Counted from the stretch's first letter, positions 13,137-26,286 are shown. The stretch: 64,000 nt of DNA from Chamaea fasciata (GCA_029207755.1 JARCOQ010000025.1:4332820-4396819), one strand, 5' to 3'. Notes: a model not told the origin generated them from the sequence alone. Made by a program: numbers and translations.

Positions 13137-13480
13137 AAAACCCTGGACTGGTCTGGGTTGGGAGGGGCATTAATGGTCACCCAGTCCCACCCCTGCCATG
13201 GGCAGGGACACCTTCCACTATCCCAAGCCTGCAGTTGTTTTTCATTTCAGAAGGAGAGGTATACATGGAATACTTTGGTCTGGAAAGAAGTAAAATAATG
13301 GGGGAAAGGAGTAAAATAATGGGGGAAAGGAGTAAAATAATGTGGAAAATGGGAGGGATTTGATGGAACCGAGTGCTGAGAGCCATGGCAAAGGTGATGC
13401 AACCTGGTCTTGGGCACTTCCAGGGAGGGATCCAGGGGCAGCCACAGCTTCTCTGGGCACCCTGTGCCAGTGGGAGCAAC
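13137..13480 (-). mobile_element. CR1 LINE 3' fragment interrupted by a nested repeat
   Basis: CR1 pieces 13,137-13,226 and 13,393-13,480 flank the unnamed 165-bp repeat. About 20-25 bp of CR1 consensus is missing at the junction. Confidence 0.85.
13229..13391. mobile_element. Unnamed ~165-bp dispersed repeat, copy 1
   Basis: Shares TGCAGTTGTTTTTCAT...GGCAAAGGTGATGC with copy 2 at 19,889-20,053. The body has three 20-bp units (AGGAGTAAAATAATGGGGGA type). It sits inside a CR1, which resumes on the far side, so it arrived after that CR1. Confidence 0.75.
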
Positions 13481-14951
13481 ATCCCTGTGTGCGGCCAGAA
13501 ATGTACAATCAACATTGCTCTGTGTGGTTTGAATGTTTTCCTGAGCATTCCTCCAAGAATATCTTGTCTCTCTTAAGCACCTCCAAGCACCCATAAACAC
13601 ATCATCCTTTCTGCACTTCCCTCAGTGTATTTATTTTTGCAGCAGGGAGGGGAAGATGGAAAATCCTCTGAGCAGTAGCCACAGAAGCTGATCCACCACT
13701 GAGCAGGCACATGGCCAAGTGGATGCATGGGCATACATGCAGACAGCCCAAAGGACAGATGTATCAAATCAGATTTATGAGGTCAGTTTTCCCAGCCAAT
13801 AAAGCCCAGATTGCTGTCTGCCCCATTATAACCTTCCTGTGTTTAAATGGATGTGAAACAGATAATCCAGCCTTTGGCGGGAACAGCGCTGATAAAACAC
13901 AAACATTATTTCTGTAGCCGCATAAGATTATTTTTCCAATTCAGCAGAAAGTATTGGCTTGAAGATTGTTAAAGAGGTCACAGTATTTTTATACTGGTTG
14001 TGTGTGAATAAAAATTTTCTCAGTCCAAGAGAAGGACCAGAGGATGTGTATTAATTATTATTATCATTATTATACAGAAGGGCGCAGCAGGAAGGGAGTC
14101 TATATCTTGATGGGATGAGATCTGTCCTGGGCAAACCTGTGTAACTGATTATCTGCTCCTCACACCCCAGATAAAATGGTCTGAGCCCTGGGCCAGGCTG
14201 GTGTTTCCCTCAAGTTGAAGGTTGTACCTGTCAACGTGGTTGTTCTATGAATGGGACAGGATTTTGAGAACATTCCATCCCACCATTTATAGTTGTTATT
14301 GGCCACGTTATTTCCCCAAATCTATAAAATGAAATGCAAATGTCCCATTAGAAAGGTGGTCTATCCATTATCTCTAGGATAACTGCCTGGAAAAGTTGCA
14401 TTTTTTTCCTTTTATTTTCAGTAAAACAAAGCAATTTTCCATTCTATAAGATCCCTTCTCTCAGCAAACAAACCTAAATTGGTTCAATACTGTTGTTTGA
14501 ATCTCTATTTACTTATCCTATGGGAAAGAAATGTAAATTAAAGTATGAACGTTACATGCAAGACACTTCAAGAAGATATTGAAATTGTACAGTAAAAATA
14601 GCTTTCTGATGGGAATATATTAAATAACATTGAACATAAAGACTCATTGGCAGTGTCATTTGCCAGCTGCAAAAACAGTATTGGGATGGGAAACATGCTA
14701 GGAAGAAGCAGGCACTTGGGAAGAATACATTAGTAAAAATGCTATTTTTGTTTAAAGTTCTATACAGTCAAAGTTCATCTCCCAATGTTTTCTAAGGATT
14801 AGGCTTTCAGTGACATTGAAACTTTTGGCCCAAACACTCCTGGAATCACATTGTCCTCTCTAGAACTGAATGAGGAGAAATTAATGAATTGTAATAAAAT
14901 TTATTGTTGTGAATTCCATAAATTGCTTTTTTTCCCCCTCCGATTCTTTAT
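13481..14951. other. Intergenic AT-rich sequence; no gene seen
   Basis: Separates the two local duplication copies. Contains a short TTATTATTATCATTATT tract near 14,055. No coding evidence. Confidence 0.55.
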
Positions 14952-15555
14952 TTTGCCTTGTAAAACAGTGGAATGAAGTGATAATCGGTGCCCCTGGAAA
15001 GTGGCTGCTGATGTTGGTGGTTAAAACCATTGGGTCCCACTGGGAACTTTTATAGGAAGGAAACGGCAGAGAGGTAATTCAGACTCTGAGCCTCACAAAG
15101 CTGACACTGACCTGAGCAGGTCCCTGTGGCACCAGCAGAGTCCAAAGGCATCTTTGGGAGAGTTCTCACATGGGGCTTTCCCCACGTTCTCTGAGGAGAG
15201 CTTCCTGGCCTTTGGAGTTCTTTGGTACTGGGTAGAGATGTGCTGAGCTGGGGCATTTCTCCAACTTCAGATTTAGATGGAAATGTGTTTATATCAGGAA
15301 TTCCAGCCCTGCATTGATCTCTCAGGCTGTGCTCTCCTGCAGCCCAAATCTCACCTGCTCTAGTGGGAGCCATCCCTGCCCATGGATGGAGCCACTCCAG
15401 GGTTGCTCCAGACGTTTCTCTGCTGGAACATTTCTCACTGTGGAAAGAGCAGCTGTTTGGGATGTGGTGTTACAGTTCAGCAGGAGAAGCCAAAAGCAGT
15501 GTCTTAGCAAACTTCAGCTACAGACTGGGGTGTTAGAAAGAAGCCTTATCATCAT
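14952..15555. repeat. Local duplication, copy B
   Basis: Partner of 12,766-13,136, same orientation, about 2.2 kb away. It contains an extra block at about 15,050-15,295, which is either an insertion here or a deletion in copy A. Confidence 0.85.
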
Positions 15556-15840
15556 ATCACAGAATCATAAAATCATAGAATCCTGGATGGTTTGGACTGG
15601 AAGGGACCTTAAATTTCATCCAGTCCCATCCCTGCCATGGCAGGGACACCTTCCACTGTCCCAGGTTGCTCCAAGCCCTGTCCAGCCTGGCCTTGGACAC
15701 TGCCAGGGATCAAGGGGCAGCCACAACTTCTCTGGGAACCCTGGTTTAGGGCCTCACTGCCCTCACAGGGAAGAATTCCTTCTTAATATCTGATCTAAAT
15801 CTTCCTCTTTTAATTTAAAACTCTCCCCCCTTGTTCTGTT
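15556..15840 (-). mobile_element. CR1 LINE 3' fragment
   Basis: Begins with a triple inverted tail (AGAATCATAAAATCATAGAA) and extends to the TTGTTCTGTTACTGTC region. It adjoins local duplication copy B, as its counterpart at 13,137 adjoins copy A. Confidence 0.95.
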
Positions 15841-16439
15841 ACTGTCTTACGCAGCTGGGAGAGGAATCATATACAAATTCTGTGTGAGGAGGTGGTTGCA
15901 CCCCAAAGGACAGACAGCTTTTGTCCTCTAGCTCTTGAGGCTGCAGTTACTCCCATTAATTTTTGTGATGTAGATGCTAAGCACATGGTGAAGATCACTT
16001 AGGACATCTGACCTTTTCCACTTTCTTATTCCCCTTCCTCAGCTGGATGGGGGAGGTGGTCATGGAACTGCCAACAAAGCCTGTGAGGAGCAGATAACAA
16101 TGAGGTGATAGTACACAAATGTCAGCCTTCATCAAATTAATCCCAGGACAGGCACCCGGATGCATTTACAGCAGATAATCTAAACACAAACACAGTGTTC
16201 TAATCTCTGCCCTGGTGACTCACCAACAGATGCCTGAACACAGCCCTGCTAACCTCAAGGCAAAGATCAGCATCTGCTCCAGAGCTGTTCGAGGCTCTTT
16301 GGAAGGTATCGCTTTTATTTTCATCACAGTTGCAGTCCCATTTCTCAGTATTCAACCGCCCCTCGAAATTCTTAGAAGTGAGAACAGCCAGCAGTGGGAA
16401 ACACAAAGGAGTTTCAGATTCAGTCGGAGCAATTAAGGA

Positions 16440-16622
16440 ATTCTTCCCCCAGAGGGTGCTGGGCACTGTCCAGGCTTCCCAGGGAATGGGCACAGCCCCT
16501 GCCAGAGCTCCAGGAGTTTGGACACCGCGCCCAGGGATATCCAGGGTGGGATTTGGGGGTGTCCCGGGTTGGACTCGATGACCCCTGTGGGTCCCTTCCA
16601 GCTCAGGATATTCTGTGACTAT
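16440..16622 (+). mobile_element. CR1 LINE 3' fragment, different subfamily
   Basis: Has GGTTGGACTCGATGACCCCT and GGATATTCTGTGACTATG, a tail type unlike the TCCAACCCAAACC copies. Confidence 0.9.
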
Positions 16623-17136
16623 GATGTTCAGGATGCAATCCTGGTGTACAGCATTCCCTGGTATTCTTTGGATGTTTTCTCTTGGGAAAAGGAGAAGGCT
16701 GTGGTTTATAGTACACCTGTGGCTCTTCAAAACTGTTTAGACTGATGTGGAAATGCCTGGTTATTATCACAGGTGCTGGAGTCTATTTCTTACCCATTTT
16801 TTTATCCTGGCTGAGGTGGTTCCATGGCCCGCAGCCATCCAGACACACCAAGTGTGGGCTTTTCTTCCTTTTTCTGGAGACTCTGAAGTTTGGCTGCTTG
16901 TTGGCACACGGTGCTGGGCAAAGGGAATTCTGCAGGGTCTTCCCAGTAGAGAAACAAAGGCTGAGCACTGCTGGTTAAAGCCGGAATTCAGCAAGGAAAA
17001 ACCAAGTTGAGTGTCATTTCTGAGGAGTCAGTGTCCTGAGGAACAGTGACTTTCCTTCTGCAAAATTAAACTGCAGAGTAGCAGATCACCAGGTTCAGCT
17101 TTTAATAGGCTGGTGTGTTTGAAATTATGAGAATGG

Positions 17137-17193
17137 GATATTATTTGGTATTATATTTGGTATTATTATTTGGTATTATTTGGTATTATTTAG
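17137..17193. repeat. Short AT-rich tandem repeat (TATTTGGTAT)n
   Basis: Five to six copies of a 10-bp TATTATTTGG-type unit with one longer variant. Confidence 0.8.
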
Positions 17194-18706
17194 TCATCTA
17201 GCATTAAAAAATAATTCCCTATAGTCATTCCCTGGAAAAGAAAACTAAGATTCATTGACTGCCACTAAGAGATGAGAACAAATTCCATGTAGCTCCTGAA
17301 GTATTGCCAGATGGTCAATTTAATTTTTATTCTCAGATTATGTCTTTTTTCACCTTTATTTCTCATTGGACTTCAAACTTTAGATTTTAAATATGCCAGG
17401 GCGGTTAATTTGTAGCCTCAGGGAATTAATGCCAGACAGCAAGTTCTCCAAAGAGGGGTAAAGAAACCCAAGTTCAGTCCTGGGAGGGGGGAAACGTGAC
17501 TGAATGACACAAAAAAGGAGCTAAATGTTCATTCAAATACCGACCAAAACCACGGCAGAAAGTTCTCAGACCAAAGCTCCCAGAGGACATAGACACAGAA
17601 CTATATAAAATAAATACTGAGGAATATGGGACATAAAGAAATTCTAGAAAAAAAAAAAAACCAACCTTAATGCTGCCCAAAATATCACCTCCCATCCAGC
17701 CCAGATAAAAGGTGACATTTGTACTTGGCCTCTTGCATTCTAAGACTTCTACAGAGAGCCAGACTCCAAGTGCAGAAATCAGAGGCTGAAGTTTGGTCAC
17801 CTAAATTTAAAACCTGTGGAAAAACCTCTGTGTATCTACTGCACTCCCATCAGCTCTCATCCTGCTCTTTCATTTCCAAATGAATTAATTCCCTGGAGAT
17901 GCAGCAGACTTGGGAGGGTTTAGCCCCGTGGTGCATTGAATGCAAGGGGCACAATCCCTGCTCCGAGGGCCTCATTCCCTGTGTGTTTTGGTGTATTCCA
18001 TCTCCAGCACATGGTGCAGAATTCCACAGCTGAGATCAGCCACGGAAAACTTCAGTGTTTCCATCGTTGATTTAAAGTTGTCTGGAAAGATTTAAAGTGA
18101 CGACATATAGCATTTGGTAAACTATGATTATTGACATCAGCTGAGAGACAAAATGTTCTGGAAATTATTGACAACACCTGTAAATTTTGGTAAGACTGTT
18201 TTTTATCAATCGAGTTGTTTAAGGATTTAACTGCCTTATAAAAATATGTATAAAATTACAGCATAGAATTGAAGTTGATAATTGTTAGTTACTGTGTTTT
18301 CCTAACAAAATCTAAAAGCAGCAAAGGCAGAGGAGCTCCACAATTCCTCTTCATTGTCCTGTCCTGTTCTCCTCTCCTCCCCTTCCCCTTCCCCTCTGCC
18401 CCAGAACATCAACTCCAGCCCCAGGCTGTGGGGGGAATCCAGGTGGTTTTCTCTGAGGAGATCCCATTCATTTCCCCTTGCTGACAACTGTAAAACCCGT
18501 TACCTTCAGGAAAAATGATTCCTTAGTCTCCCTGACTCTGTCGGGACATTCACTGTTTGTTCTAGTAGTGACAAAGCAACCTACGGCTAAGGTATGTTTT
18601 TGTTTCTTGTTTTAAGGGACCTTCAAATAAAATTTCACTTGCCCTTGGTGTGATGTCTCCATGAACGGATCTCATTCTGGTGACAGGTGAACTGTACCTG
18701 CATAAA

Positions 18707-18757
18707 AATAAATATTTAATAATATTAAATATTAAACATTAATAATATTTAATGCTA
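18707..18757. repeat. AT-rich imperfect palindrome
   Basis: Overlapping AATATTTAATAATATTAAATATT segments split around 18,720-18,750 that can pair with themselves; nearly pure A/T. Confidence 0.7.
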
Positions 18758-18921
18758 TTCTGTGAACTCAAGCCACAGAGAGCAGTCATGTCCCTCTTGT
18801 TCAAGTGGTCAAACAGAAGTTCTGTAAGGAACTGTATAAATTGAAGCTATAACAGATCTGGGTTGAGTGACCACTCCCCTCCTCTCCTCCTCTTCAGCCT
18901 GCTTGCAATTCCTCATTCTCA

Positions 18922-19205
18922 CTAACCCAGCGCTGCCAAGGCCACCACTAATCCACATCCCCAGGTGTCACAGCCACATGGCTTTTAAATCCCCCCAGAG
19001 ATGGTGATTCCACCACTGCCCTGGGCAGCTGTGCCAGGGCTGGGCATTCTTTCAGCGAGGAATTTTTCCCTAATATCCATCCTGACCCTCCCCTGGCCAT
19101 TTCCTCTCTCCTGTCCCTGTTCCCTGGGAGCAGAGCATGACCCCCACCTGGCTGTCCCCTCCTGTCAGAGCCAGAGGGTCCCCGCTGAGCCTCCTTAAAT
19201 GCTTC
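18922..19205 (-). mobile_element. CR1 LINE 3' fragment lacking the extreme tail
   Basis: GCTGCCAAGGCCACCACTAA through CCTAATATCCATCCTGACCC; the same subfamily as 44,386-44,640. Confidence 0.9.
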
Positions 19206-19888
19206 CACTCTTTTAAGTGGTTCCACTTAAATGGAACAAAATAAAACCATGAAATTCTCTAGTCTGAAACAATCTCAAAACCGTAGCGATGCATTTCAGA
19301 AAGCCAGTTTCTGTGCTGACGCTGCTGGGCTGTTGTGGTCCAGGAGAGGAAATTCCTTATGGATCTTTGAGAAGGAAGGAAGAAAGATGGGATTAAAGAG
19401 TTGATTTCCAGGAGGTCCTGGGGTCTGAACCCGGGCTCATGGTATTCAGAAATTATTAGGAATAGGAAGATAGCAATGAGACTCTTTTTCATGGTGGGCT
19501 CTGGTCTTCAGACTCGCTGAGGAATTGCAGGAAGATGCTATTACATTCCATTTTCTGTCAAATGGAATGAAAGGTAAAGGTCAGTGTAGGTATGTGAAGT
19601 GATGCACCAGGATTACATTAAAAAAAAAAAAAGAAAAAACCAACAAAAACCCCTTCAAAAGCCTAATTTTGCACTAAGAGTAATTGGCTCTGAGCTGATG
19701 GTTCAGAATCAGGAAAAATACCTTTGGATGGTTTGTTTTTAATTAGCCTCTAATGTGAGGTGAGCTGCAGAATAAATTCTGTCCCTGTGAAAATTGCCTG
19801 GGCACATGTGCGGTTATTCCACCGCTCCAGGGGGAAGGGAGTGAAGCTGGGAAAGGTTTGAAGAAGGGTGAGAAGTGAAGGAGATGCA

Positions 19889-20053
19889 GTTGTTTTTCAT
19901 GCAGAAGGAGAAGAATATATGGGATGCTTTAGTCTGGAAAGGAGTAAAATAATGGGTGAAAGGAGTAAAATAATGGGTGAAAGGAGTAAAATAATGTGGA
20001 AAATGGGAGGGATTTGATGGAACTGAGTCCTGAGAGCCGTGGCAAAGGTGATG
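19889..20053. mobile_element. Unnamed ~165-bp dispersed repeat, copy 2
   Basis: Nearly identical to the repeat at 13,229-13,391 including the three 20-bp units (here AATGGGTGA variants). Same orientation; similarity ends sharply at TGCAGTT on the left and GTGATGC on the right. Confidence 0.75.
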
Positions 20054-21002
20054 CTGTGTGCTTTTACAGCATGGGAAGCAGGGGGCAACAAAATCCACTC
20101 TCAGAAAAGAGGGTGGATGACTGCTCTTCCAGTTGTTGTAGAATGTTGTGAACGTGGGAAACTTCTGTAGATTCCGGGGGAAAATTAACACATTCCTGGG
20201 AAGGAAACCCAGGCAGGACCAATGCTGACTTCTGACTTGAGAAACCCCTAAAATGTAACTTTCTGAATACTCTGGAGCCCTTTAATACATGTGTGTCCTA
20301 ATCTTATACACTCCCATGTCCTTTAGATGATTGCAGGAAAGATATTTAATTAGGAGGGAAGATAAGATATTTAATTAAACAGTGTTTGATCTGACCCACT
20401 GCTTCTGTGAAGGCAGCTTGTGTTAAATATTTGTTACATTTATATGGAATTTATTGAGAAAGGAAGGCAAGCTTTGAGTTTTGAAGTTTTTACATTGAGC
20501 AAGACATTTGAAAGTAGACATTTTCTTTCCACTGTTTTTTTGTTTGGTTTTTGGAGTTTTTTTGGGTTGGTGGTGTTTTTGTTTTGTTTTTGGTTTTGGT
20601 TTTTTTTCCCTACAGAGGCTTGAGTGGAGGAGGGAAACCTGCTTTTATGTCGGTTATTTACTGTACATGGCTTTTATGTCTTCACTTCTGGACAAACACA
20701 GCACTTAAAGCACTTGCCTACCTGAGATCTCTTAGACCGTCAGCGTAAGCACAAAAACCAGTAAAAGGGTGCAGAAGAATAGTGGATAGTTACTGTAATA
20801 CAAAGATTTATAAAGGTGAGAGAGTAATTTTTACATCCTGTTGTTTCTGGTGATTGCATTTATGTATTCTGGAATGTATTACATACACAATGCAGTATAT
20901 TATATATATATATTGCAATAGGTTATGTGTATTTTTATATATATTTCTATAATTATTTTATTTTTTTTGTGGGTGAGGCTGTTAAGCCTTATGGCTTAGT
21001 TT

Positions 21003-21083
21003 TAGATATTCCTGCATGGAACAGGGAGTTGGACAAGATGATCCATAAGGGTGCCTCCTAATTTGAGATATTTTATGATTATT
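21003..21083 (+). mobile_element. Short degraded CR1 tail
   Basis: GGGAGTTGGACAAGATGATC with ATTTTATGATT tail. Confidence 0.8.
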
Positions 21084-21304
21084 TAAGCAAAAATATTATG
21101 GCTTACATGGGGTCACAGCCCAGAGAAGATCCGTGTCATGGCTTTGCTGAGCTTTCATCAGGCACTTTGAGCCCAGGCTGTTCCCAGCTGGGGTGAGCTG
21201 GGAGCCACTGGGCGCTGTGGTTTTTGTCCTGTGTCTTCCCACGTTCCTGCAGGAAAATCCTGGAATTTCAGATTTCTGTGCACGTAACAGAGCCCAAGTC
21301 TGGT

Positions 21305-22140
21305 GAGGAGCAGTTGAGGGAGTTGGGAAAGGGGCTCAGCCTGGAGAAAAGGAGGCTCAGAGGGCATTTCTGGCCTTGCACAACTCCCTGACAGGAGGGG
21401 ACACCGGGGGGGTCGGGTCACTGGTGAAATAAAGGGTGGGCACAGTTGAGTTGTCCAAAAAGCAAAAGTTTTTAATATATAAAAAAAAAATAAACTGGAA
21501 AGGCAAACACTCTGTATAGAAATAACCTCAGAAGGAGAACTGGGGTAAGAACAGGGATACATAAAAGGTAGATTTGGGGGCAGATCTGAGGGTAAGGGTC
21601 TGATCAGAAACTGGGATTTAGAAAACGCAAAACACTGCATCAAACATAGACCAGTGGGGGAAGAGAACTGGGGAATATTCTGGAACTTTGTCCACGTAAG
21701 GTAACTCTATTAACGTGTTAACCTCCCGTCAACCTTCGTGCCCTTGCCTCCTGCTCACCATAACTGGGGTGTCAGTCCCTAAACCTACAGGCTTGGCTGC
21801 CAGGGCCTCAGGTTGATGCCTTCATGGGAAGGTGGGGCTGCCCCAGCATCCACCCCAGGCACCATTCCCACAGGGCTCTGCTCCCAGGGAACAGGGGCAG
21901 GAGGAGAGGGAACAGCCTCAGGCTGGGCTCAGGTTGGATACTGGGGGAAAATTCTCCACTGAAAGGGCTTACAAGTGAGCTGGACTGCCCAGAGCAGCGC
22001 CCCTGGAAGTGTTTGGAAGGAGGATGGGGCGCATGGGGCCAGGGGTTAGTGGTGGCCTTGGCAGTGCTGCATTACTGGTTGGACTCCATGGCCTTAGAGG
22101 GCTTTTCCAACCTCAGTGATTCCGTGATTCCACGGTTCTG
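21305..22140 (+). mobile_element. CR1 LINE 3' fragment split by a nested insertion
   Basis: CR1 parts 21,305-21,417 and 21,864-22,140 read continuously in consensus order and end GTGATTCCGTGATTCC. The 446-bp insert is annotated separately. Confidence 0.9.
21418..21863 (-). mobile_element. Nested insertion splitting a CR1, probably a solo LTR
   Basis: CR1 sequence stops at about 21,417 (GGGGGTCGGGT) and resumes at about 21,864 (CTCTGCTCCCAGGGAAC), as in an uninterrupted CR1. The 446 bp between is not CR1. On the minus strand it is AT-rich near its end, with TTTATTTCACCA. Length and ends suggest an LTR, but the TG...CA limits and target duplication are not clear. Confidence 0.6.
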
Positions 22141-25100
22141 CTGTCACTGCCCGCAGCAGGCAGAGGGACTGAGGCTTCTCAAAGCTAACACCAGCACAGA
22201 AGAGCTTTTGGAGCAGACAAAAGAGATGCTCAGGGTGGGGAGGCAGGAAATCTGCTGAAATAGCAGCACCTCTGTGTTTGTGGGGCAGCAGTTGCCAAAC
22301 CTCCCGGGAATTTTGTGCTGATTCTGTTTTCCCCGTCCAAAACACACCTGGAGCTCCCTGGGTGCAGCTGCTCTCCCTCTGGCTGATGCAGGGTCAGGTT
22401 CTGCACTATGTGGGACAAAATCTCCCCAAACCTCACATCGTCCCAAAATCTCCCCAGCCCTCATGTTTTCCCCGAGCAGGACAGGAGTTGGAAGTGGTCA
22501 CAAAAATCGGACAAACTGTTTGGTAGCTTTCACCTAAAAACTCTAATCATAACCCAACAACTATTGACCTGAACTTAAAGGCATTAGTGTACTGCAGCTG
22601 GTTATTTGTAATATCTGATTTTTAGTTTATTGGAAATAAACCTGGGGTTTAGTTCATTGGAATATCTGATTTTTAATTTATTGGACAATTCTCCATATTT
22701 TTTATTTCACCTTGCTGTTGTGACTTTAGGATAAAAACGAGACTTTAATAACCAGGGTTTTCTCTAAGAAATTACATAATTATAAACCTTCAAAAAGCCT
22801 TAAGTAACAGCCATAAGTCCAAAAATTTTTGGAAAAAACGACTCCATTACTGGAGTGCCGGTCAGGTTTGTGTGAGCAGTGGCGATGAGAGGATCTGGAC
22901 ACTTGTGAAGTGCTGCTGTTGCTCAGCTCAAACATGATTTTCTTGCTCTGTGAATCACAGGCCAGGGCTTGGCTCTGCTCCTACCCCTCGCCAGCTCCCT
23001 CGCAGCGCTGCCTGAGCGTGTCTGGGCATTCCCACTGTGCTGTGGGAAACCCTCAGAGAGGGACAGACACTCTCTGAACTCGCTCTTCCCTGCTTTCCAT
23101 CCCCCGTTGCACTGAGGAGTGGTTTGGTGCAAGAGAGTAAGAGTGTCCCTGGAGAAGATTTCTAATTTTGCTCCCTGGGTGAGCTGAAGCTTTTCCAGAG
23201 CAGGCTGTGGGCTGCTCCGGGTGGAGGAGGGCTGGGAAAGGTCAGGGATCCCATCTTGGCTCTTTTTGCAGCAGCTTTGCTGGTAAAACCCCACAGACGT
23301 TCTCGTGGGCTCTCTGCTTACAGAGAGACAGATCATTTCCCCCTCTAGATTTATAAGGCTGCTTGAGGTTGTGGCATCCTCAGGACCCAGGAGGCCGCCA
23401 GGATCTGTGGAAATAGCTGGAAAAACTGCAGCCACAGACAGCGAGTGAATGGTGCTGGGCTGGTCCAAGCAGTGCCAGTCCCAGCTGCTCTCACCAAGCT
23501 CCTTGGGCAGAAACCACGCCAGGCTGCTGCAGGCAGAACCTTGAACAATCTATACTTGGAAGGCAAAATGCGGGAAATTTCATCCCTCCAACTCCAAAAC
23601 ATTCCATTTATTATTTTTTTTTTTTTCTATTTGGTTTTTAAAAATAAGATTGTGTCCTTTTTGGGCACACATAAATATAGTGATGCTCCCTCTGTGTCTC
23701 ATGTATTCCGGCAAACAAGCTGTCAGACTGCCTGAGTGGATGGTATATGTGGCAGGAGATTTATGAAACTGTTCCATCGTGCTTCTAAATAAATTAAAAA
23801 ACGTCATGGGTTTGGGGAATCAAAGCTTTCAGAGCAGTGTTGTGGTTTTTGTTGCTCTAAATTAGTGAGATGAAGCACTTCATTTGAAAAGTTCCCTGCT
23901 CTGACAATTGTCGGGGAGTTCACACGAACGGAGCTTTTCATTTTCGTGGAGAAAACCCAAATTGTGTAAGTGATGTCATCTATTTTCATAGTCTGTTTAG
24001 ACAGCCTTGCAGACTACAAAGGACATTTTCTGGACTGTGAAACTGAGCTTTCTGAGGGAAAGTATCAGATATCTGTGAGGAAATGTTGGGGGTTTGTGCC
24101 CCTCTGCCCAGACACACCCCCAGGGTGTCTGTGAGAATGGAGCACCCAGGAACCCCTTGTTTGCAATGCAAGGTTAAAACACACCAAGTTTAACTTCATC
24201 TTCCAGCATTTTTTATGGAAAGTGGAAACAGATGGACTAGACAAAGGCACAGTAATGTGTCTAACACTAACCAGAGGGAAGAAACCAAAGCAGCTATTCC
24301 CACATTGGTGTTTGCCTTTGCTTCTAGAAGATGTTCCTGCACTTCAATATTTGTTTAAAAACCTCCACAAGCCCATGGATATCTCCTGGCTGCCAGCCTG
24401 ATAGGGAATTCCAGAGGGATGGCCCTGCAGAAGGATGAGGGACTGGTGTGGGATTAAGAATGGCAGGATGATTTCTTAATCTCACACAAAATCTTTGCTT
24501 AAGGCAGGAAAAGGAACCCCAAGTAACTGTCTATAAGAGTGAGCAAAAGTCTGGTTAATCAGAAAATAATAATGATTTTGTCCAAAATTTTTCATGCTAG
24601 AGAGGAAATTTAGGAGTGCCTTACTTGGTAAATCCAAGGAACAGGTGACACTATTCTGCACAGGGCTCCATTGGCACAGAAATATCTTTAAAAAGCTCAC
24701 AGAGATGTCAAAAACAGTAATACCAAATGCTAGTAAATGATTAATAAATAATGACAAATTGTAGTAAATATAGTAAAAACAATAAGACCAAAATTGTCTG
24801 TAATTGAGAATCTGTGAATGAATCACAGTAACCCTTGAACAGTAAAGCCAAATGACAAAAATACCAGAACTTTGTTGTTGAAGGAAATACTTTTTTGGCA
24901 CATGCAAGGTATGCATCATAAATCAGTGGTTTTGAAAAAGTCCATCTAGAGCTGCAGTGTTTTACTACATTATTTGCCTTAACCCATCCTATTGAATTCC
25001 GTTATTCTGTTCATATCTGAGCTTGGATTTTATTCCAGAGGATTTCTTTTGCTTTCACCTCCTGCTTCTACTGCTGATCCCTGTGAGTAAGACTTTTCCA

Positions 25101-25852
25101 CATCTAAAATATTACCTGAGAACAGTTCATTCCTTTGTACCAGGTGGGTTCTGACACAACAATTTAATAATTTGTATTGATTAATTAATTACTAAAATCA
25201 AACTTATAAATTAACCAAAGCTTTCCATCCTTCTTTTATTGTCTCTAATTTTTTTCTTAACTGTGCCATATCCTACATCTTATTACTGCTCAGCATTTCC
25301 ATATATTTGGATTTCATCTGACCAGGAGTTGTTTGATTTGACAGATTCTGTATTTGAAGCATCAAAATATGTTGCTATGGAAAAAGTTACGAGTTCTAAT
25401 TAAAAATGCAGAGGTCACAAGTTTCCCAGAACCAGCAGGGCATAGATCCTAGGAGAAAAGAATCACAACATAAAAAATCCAGAGATATGTCACTCTGCAA
25501 CTTTCCAGATCTGAAAAGGGAACAGCAAGCATTCAGGACAAAACACGAGGCTGAAATTCATTCAGATGCTAAATTCTCCCTTCCCACTGGCATAAGCTGC
25601 ATCTGGAATTCATGCAGAGCACTGAGATTTGAAATGTCATCCTAATACAACTGAAAGTGAGGAGAGAGAGAAATTAGATGGGCATTAGTAAGGAGAAATC
25701 AGACCTGCCAGGTCATCCTTTCAACTCCAGTACCAACATTGAATTAATTTTCATGTCGTGGTGCTGAGGTTTTGATGACCTGCCTGTGTCCATCACATCC
25801 TGTGAAAGATCATCATGTTGGAAAACACTCTCAGGCACAGGGTAGAGCTTTG
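22141..25852. other. Intergenic sequence; no gene seen
   Basis: A 3.7-kb stretch without recognisable repeats apart from a T-run at about 23,612. Minus-strand open frames at 22,923-23,468 and 24,482-24,919 resemble no family I know. Confidence 0.5.
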
Positions 25853-25935
25853 GGCTTGTCCTGTGCAGGGCCAAGAGCTGGACTGGGTCATCCAAGTGGG
25901 TCCCTTCCAGCCCAGGATATTCTGTGATTTTAGCT
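25853..25935 (+). mobile_element. Short CR1 tail
   Basis: CTGGACTGGGTCATCCAAGT and GGATATTCTGTGATTTTAG. Confidence 0.85.
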
Positions 25936-26286
25936 TTGATTTCCCTTCAACGCCTTGAGCTGTTTAACTATTTACAGTTTCTCCTCTTATAAACTGTTAT
26001 TTCTAAACAATTATTGTGGGTTTCCTCTCCTTTTTCTCCAGTTCAGCCCAACTAAGAACCACGAGTGCAAGCACAGCCTTGGGTCTGAGCCGGCCCTACC
26101 TGTGACAAGGTGCACCCACACAATTCCTCAATATCTCAATAGATCGATATCTGAACTGATCAATATCTGCATCAGTGCACAGGATTTCAGCTCAGCTGTA
26201 CCAAACCTCTGCTCTGATACGAACATACCTGCTCTGTGCTAGGTTGGCCATTTCTGCAATATTGTGGTAAATGAAACAGTTTAAAC

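Larger units (their letters stand above)
15841..21002. other. Intergenic sequence between listed repeats; no gene seen
   Basis: Unique blocks at 15,841-16,439, 16,623-18,921, 19,206-19,888 and 20,054-21,002 hold AT-rich tracts, a T/G-rich run near 20,530-20,610 and TATA runs near 20,900-20,950. Nothing coding is recognised. Confidence 0.55.
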
